Part shown: piece after piece, positions 1 to 6,995 of the stretch
How the letters are laid out: every line of letters starts with the position of its first letter
Position numbering within the stretch: position 1 is the first letter of the stretch
Source: Theodoxus fluviatilis
Lineage: Eukaryota; Mollusca; Gastropoda; Cycloneritida; Neritidae
Length of the DNA stretch: 10,000 nt
Direction of reading: 5' to 3'
Assembly: GCA_034096865.1 (NCBI GenBank)
Contig: JAWQFJ010001845.1
Coordinates: 7,501-17,500 of the forward strand
Notes under the pieces: model-generated
The model's input: the letters and a program-made list of their open reading frames with translations, nothing else
Told to the model about the DNA's origin: nothing
Databases searched by the model: none
Made by a program: the position numbers and the translations under genes

Positions 1-665
1 GTGGATGCGATGTGTGGGTGATGCCTCTGTTTGGTTATGCGAGTGTGGTGGGTGCGATGTGTGGTGAAGCGATGTGTGGTGAGGCGATGTGTGGTGATGC
101 GATGTGTGGTGATGCGATGTGTGGTGATGCGATGTGTGGTGATGCGATGTGTGGTGATGCGATGTGTGGTGAGGCGATGTGTGGTGAGGCGATGTGTGGT
201 GAGGCGATGTGTGGTGAGGCGATGTGTGGTGGTGCGATGTGTGGTGATGCGATGTGTGGTGATGCGATGTGTGGTGATGCGATGTGTGGTGATGCGATGT
301 GTGGTGATGCGATGTGTGGTGAGGCGGAAGGTGGTGTGTGCGATGATGTGCGGTGATGTGGTGGTGGCGATGTGTGGGTGGTGCGATGTGTCAGTTGAGT
401 GCGATGTGGTGGTGGAAGCGAAGTGTGGTGAGGCGATGTGTGGTGAGGCGATGTGTGGTGAGGCGATGTGTGGTGGTGCAATGTGTAGTGATGCGATGTG
501 TGGTGATGCGATGTGTGGTGATGCGATGTGTGGTGATGCGATGTGTGGTGAGGCGATGTGTGGTGAGGCGATGTGTGGTGAGGCGATGTGTGGTGAGGCG
601 ATGTGTGGTGGTGCGATGTGTGGTGAGGCGATGCGTGGGACGATACGTTGTGAAGCGATGCGATT
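1..665. repeat. 15-bp minisatellite with a 10-unit higher-order repeat
   Basis: Tandem copies of a 15-bp unit (GCGATGTGTGGTGAT and close variants) fill this region; the array probably continues past the left edge of the window. Units differ mainly at the last codon-like triplet: GAT (D type), GAG (E type) or GGT (G type). From 54 to 323 there are 18 clean units. A 94-bp degenerate stretch (324-417) interrupts, and 14 units follow (418-627), fading into diverged copies by about 665. Because the period is a multiple of three and the unit has no stop in several frames, ORFs of 106-226 codons arise on both strands. They are products of the repeat and I do not call them genes. Confidence 0.96.
324..417. 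repeat. Degenerate interruption inside the 15-bp array
   Basis: Ninety-four bases separate two clean blocks of 15-bp units. The segment keeps GATGTG and GTGGTG words and is probably made of decayed units, though no regular 15-bp spacing survives. Its length is not a multiple of three, so the open frame of the first block moves to another frame in the second. The unit order on both sides (one E type before, three E types then G after) joins into a normal higher-order repeat if this segment is removed. Confidence 0.8.
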
Positions 666-1374
666 CCGAGTGATCTGATGAAGTCTGACGTGATGTGATC
701 TCGATGAGCGCGCATAAGTATGAAAATGCTCTTGTGCTAATGAATGAAAAGCAGCATGCCCTCGTCTAGATATGCGTACATGCACACAGTTTAAGACGTC
801 AGTGCAATTCTTTCACGGAGCGCTGAGCACACATCACCGACTGTGACACGGGCACTCCAGTACACGTAAATAAACAGTTGTCCGGTAAAGCACTCGTGAG
901 GAGACTTTCCACGCAACCTGTCCATTTTGACTCGGCCAAGAACGTCCAGATGTGACGCAGTTCCCATACTCAAACGCCATGACACTGTTTACCTTGCCTT
1001 TTTGCCTGCTGTCGATTCCTGTTTTCTGGCGACACGCGCGCCATTGCTGTGGCGGTGGCTTTCTGTTGTAGAGCCCCTGTGCCGACAGCGAGGGCGGGAC
1101 GTCCCGCTCCCCGTCCCCGGCCTCCGTGTCCCTGCTGGCGTGCTACAGGGGCCCTGGCCGCACCCCCACCTCCCTGCCCAGGGGTCCTGACAGACAGCTC
1201 CAGACGTCCTCCACACCCGCCCTCTCTCTAGCCAGAGGCAAGTCCATCCGCCGTGCCCTTTCCCCCCCGCGATCTCCGCCTCCACTTCCCTCTCTCGTGT
1301 CACTCAAACCAACTCATCCATCCCTCGGTCCCCCTTTCCGCGCCGTGGTCTGTGTTTGAATTTCGTCGTACACT

Positions 1375-1376
<2 letters not shown>
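666..1376. other. Unique sequence, no gene recognised
   Basis: No protein, RNA gene or transposon is recognisable. The left part (to about 980) is of mixed composition. From about 1040 to 1300 it becomes GC-rich and then pyrimidine-rich on the + strand, leading into the (TC)n tract. Frames open here (989-1303 on the minus strand; 1049-1359 on the plus strand) give low-complexity arginine-, proline- and glycine-rich peptides, as expected from composition alone, with no domain or motif. Confidence 0.7.

Positions 1377-1459
<83 letters not shown>
1377..1459. repeat. (TC)n microsatellite
   Basis: About 41 uninterrupted TC dinucleotides. The absence of interruptions suggests an active, length-variable microsatellite. 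Long homopurine-homopyrimidine mirror tracts of this kind can form intramolecular triplex (H-DNA) structures. Confidence 0.98.
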
Positions 1460-1461
<2 letters not shown>

Positions 1462-1808
1462 GTGTGTTGCTAATACGTCTGTTTGGGGGTGAACGTTTTT
1501 GAAGCCGACTGATGAAAAGACGGATATGTTTCTTACTCGTTCCTCTTCCGTTCTTCCAAGCTGACTCCTGTGTCTGTAGGGTGGATGATGCATTGGTGCC
1601 GATAGGGAAAATAAGGGGAAACCTGGTTGTCTTGGGCCAGCATCTGTCCAGACCTCAGCTGCCTCAGCATGGCTGTGTGCGCGTCAGGTACCATTCCGTA
1701 CCGTCACTGCAAGACACCATAGCATTTTGAGGATGACGCGTAAGGGAGGGTGTGTTTTTTTCTGCGTGTTTTTGTGTGCCCGTCCGTGTGTATGTTTGTC
1801 ACATTACA

Positions 1809-1810
<2 letters not shown>
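1460..1810. other. Unique spacer with one splice-like interval
   Basis: Mixed-composition sequence between the (TC)n and (TA)n tracts. A 72-codon frame (1512-1730, starting ATG) has no recognisable domain. The only notable content is a splice-bounded interval at 1580-1687, listed separately. The last 70 bases become T- and G-rich towards the compound dinucleotide tract. Confidence 0.6.
1580..1687 (+). other. Candidate 108-bp exon (weak)
   Basis: The interval is preceded by a pyrimidine-rich run (about 1530-1576), a CTGAC branch-point-like word at 1561 and the acceptor-like TGTAG ending at 1579. It is followed by CAG|GTACC at 1688, a donor with the essential GT but a poor +4 to +6 match. Length is 108 bp, so both ends share a phase. 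The frame with codons from 1581 is open and gives a non-repetitive peptide containing LVPIGKIRGNLVVLG, which I do not recognise. Splice-like words are common by chance and no partner exon is visible, so this may be nothing. Confidence 0.15.
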
Positions 1811-1875
<65 letters not shown>

Positions 1876-1900
1876 TTGTGTGCGTGTTTGTGTGTGTGTT

Positions 1901-1931
<31 letters not shown>

Positions 1932-1935
1932 GTTG

Positions 1936-1972
<37 letters not shown>

Positions 1973-2024
1973 GTATCTGTGTGTGTGTGTGTGGTTGTGG
2001 TGTGTGTGTGTGTGTGTGTTGTAT

Positions 2025-2064
<40 letters not shown>

Positions 2065-2170
2065 TTGTGGTGTGTGTGTTTTTGGTGTGTGTGTGTTTTT
2101 GGTGTGTGTGTGTGTGTTGTAGTGTGTGTGTGTGTGTGTTTGTGGTGTGTGTGTGTGTGCGCGCGCGCGC
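1811..2170. repeat. Compound (TA)n-(TG)n-(GC)n tract
   Basis: About 21 TA dinucleotides (1811-1852) run directly into a long interrupted TG tract (1853-2158), which ends in six GC dinucleotides (2159-2170). The TG part carries phased interruptions: TTGTATCT at 1971 and 2019, GGTTGTGG at 1993 and 2063, and TTTTTGG near 2088-2102. These indicate local duplication of larger blocks. The alternating purine-pyrimidine TG and GC parts can adopt Z-DNA and the TA part can unwind or form cruciforms. The cysteine/valine and histidine/threonine ORFs seen here are low-complexity artefacts. Confidence 0.97.
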
Positions 2171-2506
2171 ATCCGTCTCACTTAACATCAATTAACTGAA
2201 GTGACTATCGTCAGTGTGGTCCACCAGAGATGTCTAGGCTGAGTAAGGTCTTGCAGACCAAAGATATACTGAGTATGATTAAAACAATAATCATATTGAA
2301 CTCTGACAATTTTAGTTCGCCAACATAAAATGTTTTACTCCCATACGTATAGCACGTTTGTCTTAATGAAGAAAGCAGAAATGCCGGGATGCCACGTTAG
2401 TTTTTCATTGACGATGTTTCATCGCGATTTCATGTTTTATGTGGAAGCTATTGAAAGGAACACAACCATGAACAGCTCGACGTTTTCTGTTGACAGCGAC
2501 GTAAAC
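2171..2506. other. Unique AT-rich spacer, no gene recognised
   Basis: AT-rich sequence between the compound tract and the 51-bp array. A 68-codon ATG frame (2330-2536) runs into the array start and has no recognisable motif. No RNA gene, terminal repeat or splice pair was found. Confidence 0.65.
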
Positions 2507-3621
2507 GTGATAGGTCGCAACCAGGATAGGTCATAAGGATGAACCATGGAGGTACAGTGCAACCCAGACATGGGTGATAGGTCATAAGGATGAACCATGG
2601 AGGTACAGTGCAACCCAGACATGGGTGATAGATCACAAGGATGAACCATGGGGGTACAGTGCAACCCAGACATGGGTGATAGGTCATAAGGATGAACCAT
2701 GGAGGTACAGTGCAACCCAGACATGGGTGATAGATCACAAGGATGAACCATGGAGGTACAGTGCAACCCAGACATGGGTGATAGGTCATAAGGATGAACC
2801 ATGGAGGTACAGTGCAACCCAGACATGGGTGATAGGTCATAAGGATGAACCATGGAGGTACAGTGCAACCCAGACATGGGTGATAGATCGCAACCAGGAT
2901 AGGTCATAAGGATGAACCATGGCGGTACAGTGCAACCCAGACATGGGTGATAGGTCATAAGGATGAACCATGGGGGTACAGTGCAACCCAGGCATGGGTG
3001 ATAGTTCATAAGGATGAACCATGGAGGTACAGTGCAACCCAGACATGGGTGATAGGTCATAAGGATGAACCATGGAGGTACAGTGCAACCCAGGCATGGG
3101 TGATAGGTCATAAGGATGAACCATGGAGGTACAGTGCAACCCAGGCATGGGTGATAGGTCATAAGGATGAACCATGGAGGTACAGTGCAACCCAGGCATG
3201 GGTGATAGTTCATAAGGATGAACCATGGAGGTATAGTGCAACCCAGACATGGGTGATAGTTCATAAGGATGAACCATGGAGGTACAGTGCAACCCAGACA
3301 TGGGTGATAGGTCATAAGGATGAACCATGGGGGTACAGTGCAACCCAGACATGGGTGATAGGTCATACGGATGAACCATGGGGGTACAGTGCAACCCAGA
3401 CATGGGTGATAGGTCATAAGGATGAACCATGGAGGTACAGTGCAACCCAGACATGGGTGATAGGTCATAAGGATGAACCATGGAGGTACAGTGCAACCCA
3501 GACATGGGTGATAGATCATAAGGATGAACCATGGAGGTACAGTGCAACCCAGGCATGGGTGATAGGTCATAAGGATGAACCATGGGGGTACAGTGCAACC
3601 CAGACATGGGTGATAGATCGC
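2507..3621. repeat. 51-bp minisatellite in blocks of 7 and 14 units
   Basis: Twenty-one near-identical 51-bp units contain the shared words AAGGATGAACCATGG and GGTACAGTGCAACCCA. The first block has 7 units and the second 14. Each block is introduced by the same extra 16 bp (CGCAACCAGGATAGGT or its one-base variant), so block lengths are 373 bp (7x51+16) and 730 bp (14x51+16). A 12-bp motif GTGATAGRTCGC lies at 2507-2518, 2880-2891 and 3610-3621. Variation is confined to a few sites (GGAGG/GGGGG, CAGAC/CAGGC, GGTCAT/GATCAC/GTTCAT). The period is a multiple of three and the unit is open in several frames, which creates ORFs up to 457 codons on the minus strand (2437-3810) and 252 on the plus strand (2947-3705). 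I treat these as artefacts. Confidence 0.97.
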
Positions 3622-3631
3622 TATATAAAAG
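3622..3631 (+). promoter_or_regulatory. TATA-box-like element at the array edge
   Basis: TATATAAAAG matches the eukaryotic TATA consensus (TATAWAAR) and begins at the first base after the last 12-bp junction motif of the 51-bp array. If functional, transcription would start about 30 bp downstream, near 3655, ahead of an ATG at 3674 that opens a 64-codon frame (to 3868). That peptide is not recognisable. A TATA word alone is weak evidence in moderately AT-rich DNA. Confidence 0.3.
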
Positions 3632-3988
3632 CACACCTTCACCTGTACCCAATCGCTTCGCACTTGCCAGCAGATGGGGACAGCAGGTCTCATCCCGATC
3701 TTTAAAAGCAATGCGTTCATCAGCGCCGGTCTTGGTTGGCCCGTGGCCAGTGTGCCCTTGCAGGGGAGAGCATGCCACTGCTTCCGCACGGGAGTCGGAA
3801 GAGTTATCATTTTGCAAAAGACACACAGTAAGAGGCATGTTTATGTCACGTATTTCTGTGCGAGATGATCGATCTAGCTTCCAATAAGGCAGTCACATTA
3901 CTTTCTTCGTAATAGAACACTGACCAGAAGCGAACCAGCAACTACGCTGATGAATGCATATTGATTTTTGTGAGGTTGGGATTGAACC

Positions 3989-3992
<4 letters not shown>
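3632..3992. other. Unique spacer, no gene recognised
   Basis: Non-repetitive sequence between the 51-bp array and the (GA)n tract. It contains two overlapping plus-strand frames. One (3674-3868, 64 codons) starts at an ATG inside the flank. The other (3582-3887, 101 codons) starts in the last repeat unit and reads out of the array. Neither peptide shows a domain, signal peptide or transmembrane pattern I can name. Confidence 0.6.

Positions 3993-4045
<53 letters not shown>
3993..4045. repeat. (GA)n microsatellite
   Basis: About 26 uninterrupted GA dinucleotides. It is the same motif class as the (TC)n tract at 1377 but in the opposite orientation. Confidence 0.98.
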
Positions 4046-4047
<2 letters not shown>

Positions 4048-4324
4048 TGACGTGGTCAGCATTAGCCACGAACTCGCTCTGGTAGTGAGGGATCACCGTG
4101 TTTCAGGCCACAAGAAAGTGATTCGTTGTCGCTTACAGCAGAAACTGAATATAGGAATGGAATACTGTTAAGGAGAACATTGACCAGTAAACGCTAACAG
4201 CGTCTGGAGAAAAGAACACATTAACACCACTACCATGGCAACCAGCACTCACGACAGCTAGCCAGCTACGTCACTCTGTCAGCCACAGTGGAAACTGATG
4301 GAATCGATTAGCTTTGTTGTCCGA
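4046..4324. other. Unique spacer, nothing recognised
   Basis: Mixed-composition DNA with no ORF above about 60 codons, no tRNA-like fold and no repeat found by eye. Confidence 0.65.
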
Positions 4325-4417
4325 GATAGCCACGTGGTCAGTCTGTGGGCCAGAGGTGGCCACGTGGTCAGTCTGTGGGTCCAGAGGTGGCCACGTGGTC
4401 AGTCTGTGGGTCTAGAG
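4325..4417. repeat. Three 30/31-bp repeats, each with an E-box
   Basis: Three tandem copies of a unit containing GCCACGTGGTCAGTCTGTGG. The first copy lacks one T. Each has the palindromic E-box CACGTG, at 4331-4336, 4361-4366 and 4392-4397, giving spacings of 30 and 31 bp, close to three turns of B-DNA. CACGTG is the class of site bound by bHLH and bHLH-ZIP factors such as USF, MYC/MAX, TFE and CLOCK. Whether it is bound here is unknown, and no transcription unit is obvious next to it. Confidence 0.9.
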
Positions 4418-5287
4418 GGGGCCAATAAACGAAGGCCGCGCCGCTCTTTGTGACGCTCCGACGTGGTTCTATGGTCCCAATAGTGCAAGCACGAGCGCTT
4501 TCAGTGATGACAGAGAGGAGGGCCGCACCGATGTCTGGTGAAAGAGCAGCAATCGAACCCCGACGCCCCGCATTTTGCTGACGCAGTGAGGGCAGCATCA
4601 CGCACCACACGGCAGTGCAGCACGACCTCACCACGCGGCAGTGCAGCACGACCTCACCACTGGGCAGCCAGGTGCTCAGGACGCTACTGCCCATTCCCAT
4701 CGATCCTGGGTTCTGGGACGCACTCGAGACTGAGTGAGCAAGTCACTTTGATCATGTCTCGCACGTGTGTGGTGCCAGCATGCACTGGACCCCAGCCATG
4801 ACTGGATGGCTGACACAACTAATGGTGTAGCCAGACTGATGCAAACCTGGGAAATGTCGTAGTGCCCAGGTTACAGGGGCAATAGGTGTAGCTGGGGTGA
4901 TTTATTGTCCTCGACCAGTGCAGTTGGCGTTTTGTGTCCAGCCCGTCACCAGCCAATGGTTTATTGTTTTACTTTTGTTGCAATGTCTGCCACCTCTACA
5001 CCGAGACATACATGGAGGCTGTTGCTCACTGAATGGGCAAATGTATATTTCGTTCCCTTTTCACTAGTAAGGTTTCCCGGCGTTTGTACGTCAGCAGTCC
5101 ATTGACAGCACTTCAAATTTTACGGAAGATGTTGCATACCATCTTGTCGCGTGGACGATGAAAAAGTAAAGAGAAATGTGCACAATAGCAAAGCTGCCAA
5201 GCGCCTCCTTTCCTGCAGGGTCCGTATCCCAACACTCCTCTGAGCGCAGATCGTAGACCAGGCGTTCGGGAAGAAGACAACACACGT
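4418..5287. other. Long unique stretch, no gene recognised
   Basis: Apart from the 26-bp duplication at 4605-4660, this is unique DNA. Frames at 4368-4700 (minus), 4538-4801 (plus) and 4905-5105 (plus) have no domain or conserved motif. An AATAAA at 4424-4429 and a lone CACGTG near 4763 are isolated. ATCGAACCCC near 4553 resembles the reverse complement of a tRNA B-box, but no tRNA or A-box partner fits. Confidence 0.65.
4605..4660. repeat. 26-bp tandem duplication
   Basis: GGCAGTGCAGCACGACCTCA occurs at 4611 and again at 4637, a 26-bp period with about two full copies and a short third start (CCAC, then a diverged GGGCAG). This is a young local duplication with no evident function. Confidence 0.9.
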
Positions 5288-5721
5288 GTGAAGGCGTGTC
5301 CACCCTGCACTGAAGAGAGGAAGACCCAGAGGAGATGGGAGTGAAGGCCTGCCCACCCTGCAGAGAGGAAGACGCAGAGGAGATGAGAGTGAAGGCCTGT
5401 CCACCCTGCAGAGAGGAAGACGCAGAGGAGATGGGAGTGAAGGCGTGTCCACCCTGCCCTGCAGAGAGGAGGACGCAGAGGAGACGGGAGTGAAGGCGTG
5501 CCCACCCTGCAGAGAGGAAAACGCAGAGGAGATGGGAGTGAAGGCGTGTCCACCCTGCAGAGAGGAAAACGCAGAGGAGATGGGAGTGAAGGCGTGTCCA
5601 CCCTGCACTGCAGAGAGGAAGACCCAGAGGAGATGGGAGTGAAGGCGTGCCCACCCTGCAGAGAGGAAAACGCAGAGGAGATGGGAGTGAAGGCGTGTCC
5701 ACCCTGCAGAGAGGAAGACGC
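5288..5721. repeat. 48/53-bp minisatellite with a 149-bp higher-order repeat
   Basis: Nine units start with GTGAAGGC at 5288, 5341, 5389, 5437, 5490, 5538, 5586, 5639 and 5687. Their lengths are 53, 48, 48, 53, 48, 48, 53, 48 and a partial, an exact three-unit cycle of 149 bp. The 53-bp members carry 5 extra bases in the CCCTGC region. In one plus frame a 48-bp unit reads as 16 residues with a CPPC motif, and three minus-strand frames stay open for over 600 bp (5091-5758). Because 149 is not divisible by three, the frame rotates at every cycle, which argues against a protein. I call it a satellite array only. Confidence 0.96.
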
Positions 5722-5990
5722 TTTGCGCATCAACATAGACATTTGGAGAAATTTTCAAACAGTGGTTCCATTGATAAACATTTTTCGGTCATGATATTAT
5801 TCATACATATGCCTACTGGAAGATGAACTCCTAAACATATCTGTCCCTGATGAAAATAAAGAACACTTTCACGTTTCAGGTACCAGTCAAGCAAAGTTTA
5901 TGCATACACGCACGCACAAACACGCATATGCATTGGTTTTTATACAGAGACATGCAAACAAGCAGAGATCAAACTTTAAAGCAGAAAAAA
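5722..5990. other. AT-rich spacer, nothing recognised
   Basis: AT-rich DNA after the 48/53-bp array. It contains an AATAAA near 5855 but no gene that could use it and no repeat beyond the CA-rich drift starting near 5900. Confidence 0.6.
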
Positions 5991-6008
5991 CACACACATA
6001 CACACTCG

Positions 6009-6043
<35 letters not shown>

Positions 6044-6060
6044 ATACACACACATACAGA
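5991..6060. repeat. (CA)n-rich microsatellite region
   Basis: A pure CA run at 6013-6041 is flanked by interrupted CA/CG/TA dinucleotides, with CA-rich sequence thinning out from about 5900 to 6130. The alternating purine-pyrimidine character is compatible with Z-DNA. The histidine/threonine peptides encoded here are low-complexity artefacts. Confidence 0.92.
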
Positions 6061-6278
6061 AACAAACACACAAAAACCTTAATTATACGCACGTACATGT
6101 ACATAAACACACAACACACACATACACAGTGGGGATGGGGGTGGATGAGAGAGAGGTGTAGAAGAAAACGGAACCTGAGGACAGATGAATAAAGAAGACT
6201 TCAATGGGCGTTTTATTTGGAAAAGTCCTTAGCATTAAGTACAGAGGCATCCATAGGGGGATGGAAAATCATTGTGTG
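6061..6278. other. Spacer before the E-box array
   Basis: CA-rich sequence grades into unique DNA. It contains an AATAAA near 6187 and no recognisable gene. Confidence 0.55.
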
Positions 6279-6444
6279 ACACAACCAGCACAACACGTGA
6301 CAACCAGCACGACACGTGAAAAAACCAGCTCGACACGTGACAAAACCAGCACGACACGTGACACAACCAGCACGACACGTGACACAACCAGCACGACACG
6401 TGACACAACCAGCACGACACGTGACACAACCAGCACGACACGTG
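6279..6444. repeat. Eight 21-bp repeats, each with an E-box
   Basis: Eight tandem units share CCAGCACGACACGTG. Seven are 21 bp and the second is 19 bp. The first four are diverged and the last four are identical. Every unit ends with the palindromic E-box CACGTG, so most E-boxes are exactly 21 bp apart, two turns of B-DNA, and would sit on the same face of the helix. The array lies just upstream of an E-box plus CRE cluster and a CpG-rich patch. The 21-bp period is divisible by three, which explains the short repetitive ORFs on both strands. Confidence 0.95.
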
Positions 6445-6510
6445 ACACTGGTCATGCACTGCCTGTGCCAGGAGGGCGACAATAGCACATGGGTCCCTGG
6501 CAACTCCATG

Positions 6511-6567
6511 CACGTGCGTCACGACCTCTTGACGTCATCGCATTGAACCGATCAGCCCCAGCACGTG
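6511..6567. promoter_or_regulatory. E-box / CRE / E-box cluster
   Basis: CACGTG at 6511-6516, the perfect palindromic cAMP response element TGACGTCA at 6530-6537, and a second CACGTG at 6562-6567. CREB/ATF family factors bind TGACGTCA, and bHLH-ZIP factors bind CACGTG. The cluster follows the eight-copy E-box array and precedes a CpG-rich patch with a GC box, the arrangement expected of a TATA-less promoter. The motifs are seen directly; promoter activity is inferred. Confidence 0.45.
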
Positions 6568-6580
6568 TGTCGTGACAGGT

Positions 6581-6790
6581 TTCCCTGGGGAGCCCCGGAC
6601 ACCCCGCCCCCGGACTGGGGCGCAGTCCCCCAGGACTGCAGGGCCCCGCGGCGCCGCTCCCAGCCCGGGCCCCGCGCCCGACCCCCACCCTCCACGCGCC
6701 GACTGGAGGCAGCGTCTGAGGCTCCTGCGTTCCCTGCCCCCCGCCTGGGAAATCCAGGTGAGTGTCGGCCGCCCCGGCATGTTGCCCGAC
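6581..6790. promoter_or_regulatory. CpG-rich patch with a GC box
   Basis: By hand count about 22 CpG dinucleotides lie within some 200 bases, with GC content above 70%, far above the surroundings. CCCCGCCCC at 6602-6610 is a GC box (Sp1/KLF type, minus orientation). No ATG-initiated frame spans it. A frame open from 6533 to 6814 lacks an ATG, and its LPPAWEI stretch just before the donor at 6758 only superficially resembles the start of a WW domain. The most economical reading is a promoter plus a 5' untranslated first exon, though a chance GC-rich island is not excluded. Confidence 0.4.
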
Positions 6791-6990
6791 TTGCCCTGGA
6801 GTCGATCCAGGTGAATTCTTCTCGTCATCGACCCGGCACAATTAGCAGTGGCATCCACCTTTCTAGCTATTAGTGGCCCCTGGCTAGCGGGATGTGTGTC
6901 GTGCGCATTTTTTGCTTGCGTCGTGATGAATATATGGACCGCTTTGTCGGCTGTCTCTCTTCCTCTCTAAGTAGTTTCGCCCTATTACAG
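6758..6990 (+). other. Candidate intron (GT-AG, 233 bp)
   Basis: The donor CAG|GTGAGT at 6755-6763 is a perfect consensus. The acceptor CTATTACAG ends at 6990, preceded by a pyrimidine-rich run (about 6950-6968) and a CTCTAAG word that could serve as a branch point. The pyrimidine run is interrupted close to the AG. Joining the two ends puts a TGA immediately in the frame that is open before the donor, so the upstream exon would have to be untranslated. Confidence 0.25.
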
Positions 6991-6995
6991 GCGAG

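Noticed and set aside
35..715. 226-codon His/Ser/Pro-rich minus ORF and the overlapping plus ORFs in the 15-bp array
   Set aside because: All are direct translations of a 15-bp satellite with no stop codon. The frame changes at the 94-bp interruption and there is no unique domain.
660..730. CTGATGA core suggesting a hammerhead ribozyme (also near 1508, 3948 and 5848)
   Set aside because: None of these sites is followed by a paired stem II and a properly placed GAAA, so the catalytic core cannot be completed.
2437..3810. 457-codon minus-strand ORF through the 51-bp array, with unique N- and C-terminal ends
   Set aside because: The 17-residue repeat unit is open in several frames on both strands, and the 16-bp leader switches the minus frame between blocks without a stop. 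The two common variable sites are synonymous in one minus frame but not in the frame used for the other block. An artefact is far likelier than a repetitive protein gene; a transcript would be needed to revive it.
3974..3988. Perfect tRNA B-box-like GGTTCAATCCC on the minus strand (SINE or tRNA?)
   Set aside because: The position where an A-box would lie is occupied by the (GA)n tract, no cloverleaf can be drawn and no SINE tail is seen.
4545..4565. GGGGTTCGATTGC on the minus strand, close to a B-box
   Set aside because: The T-arm does not pair and no acceptor stem or A-box was found.
5091..5758. Three overlapping minus ORFs of 203-212 codons and plus frames with CPPC (thioredoxin-like) motifs
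   Set aside because: The 149-bp higher-order repeat rotates the frame, so every minus frame is open to a similar extent. The CPPC motif is a by-product of CCACCCTGC repeats; no thioredoxin fold sequence surrounds it.
6533..6814. LPPAWEI before the splice donor as the start of a WW domain exon
   Set aside because: The frame has no ATG, is Pro/Arg-rich as expected from GC-rich DNA, and joining to the nearest acceptor gives an immediate stop. No second half of a WW domain is visible downstream.
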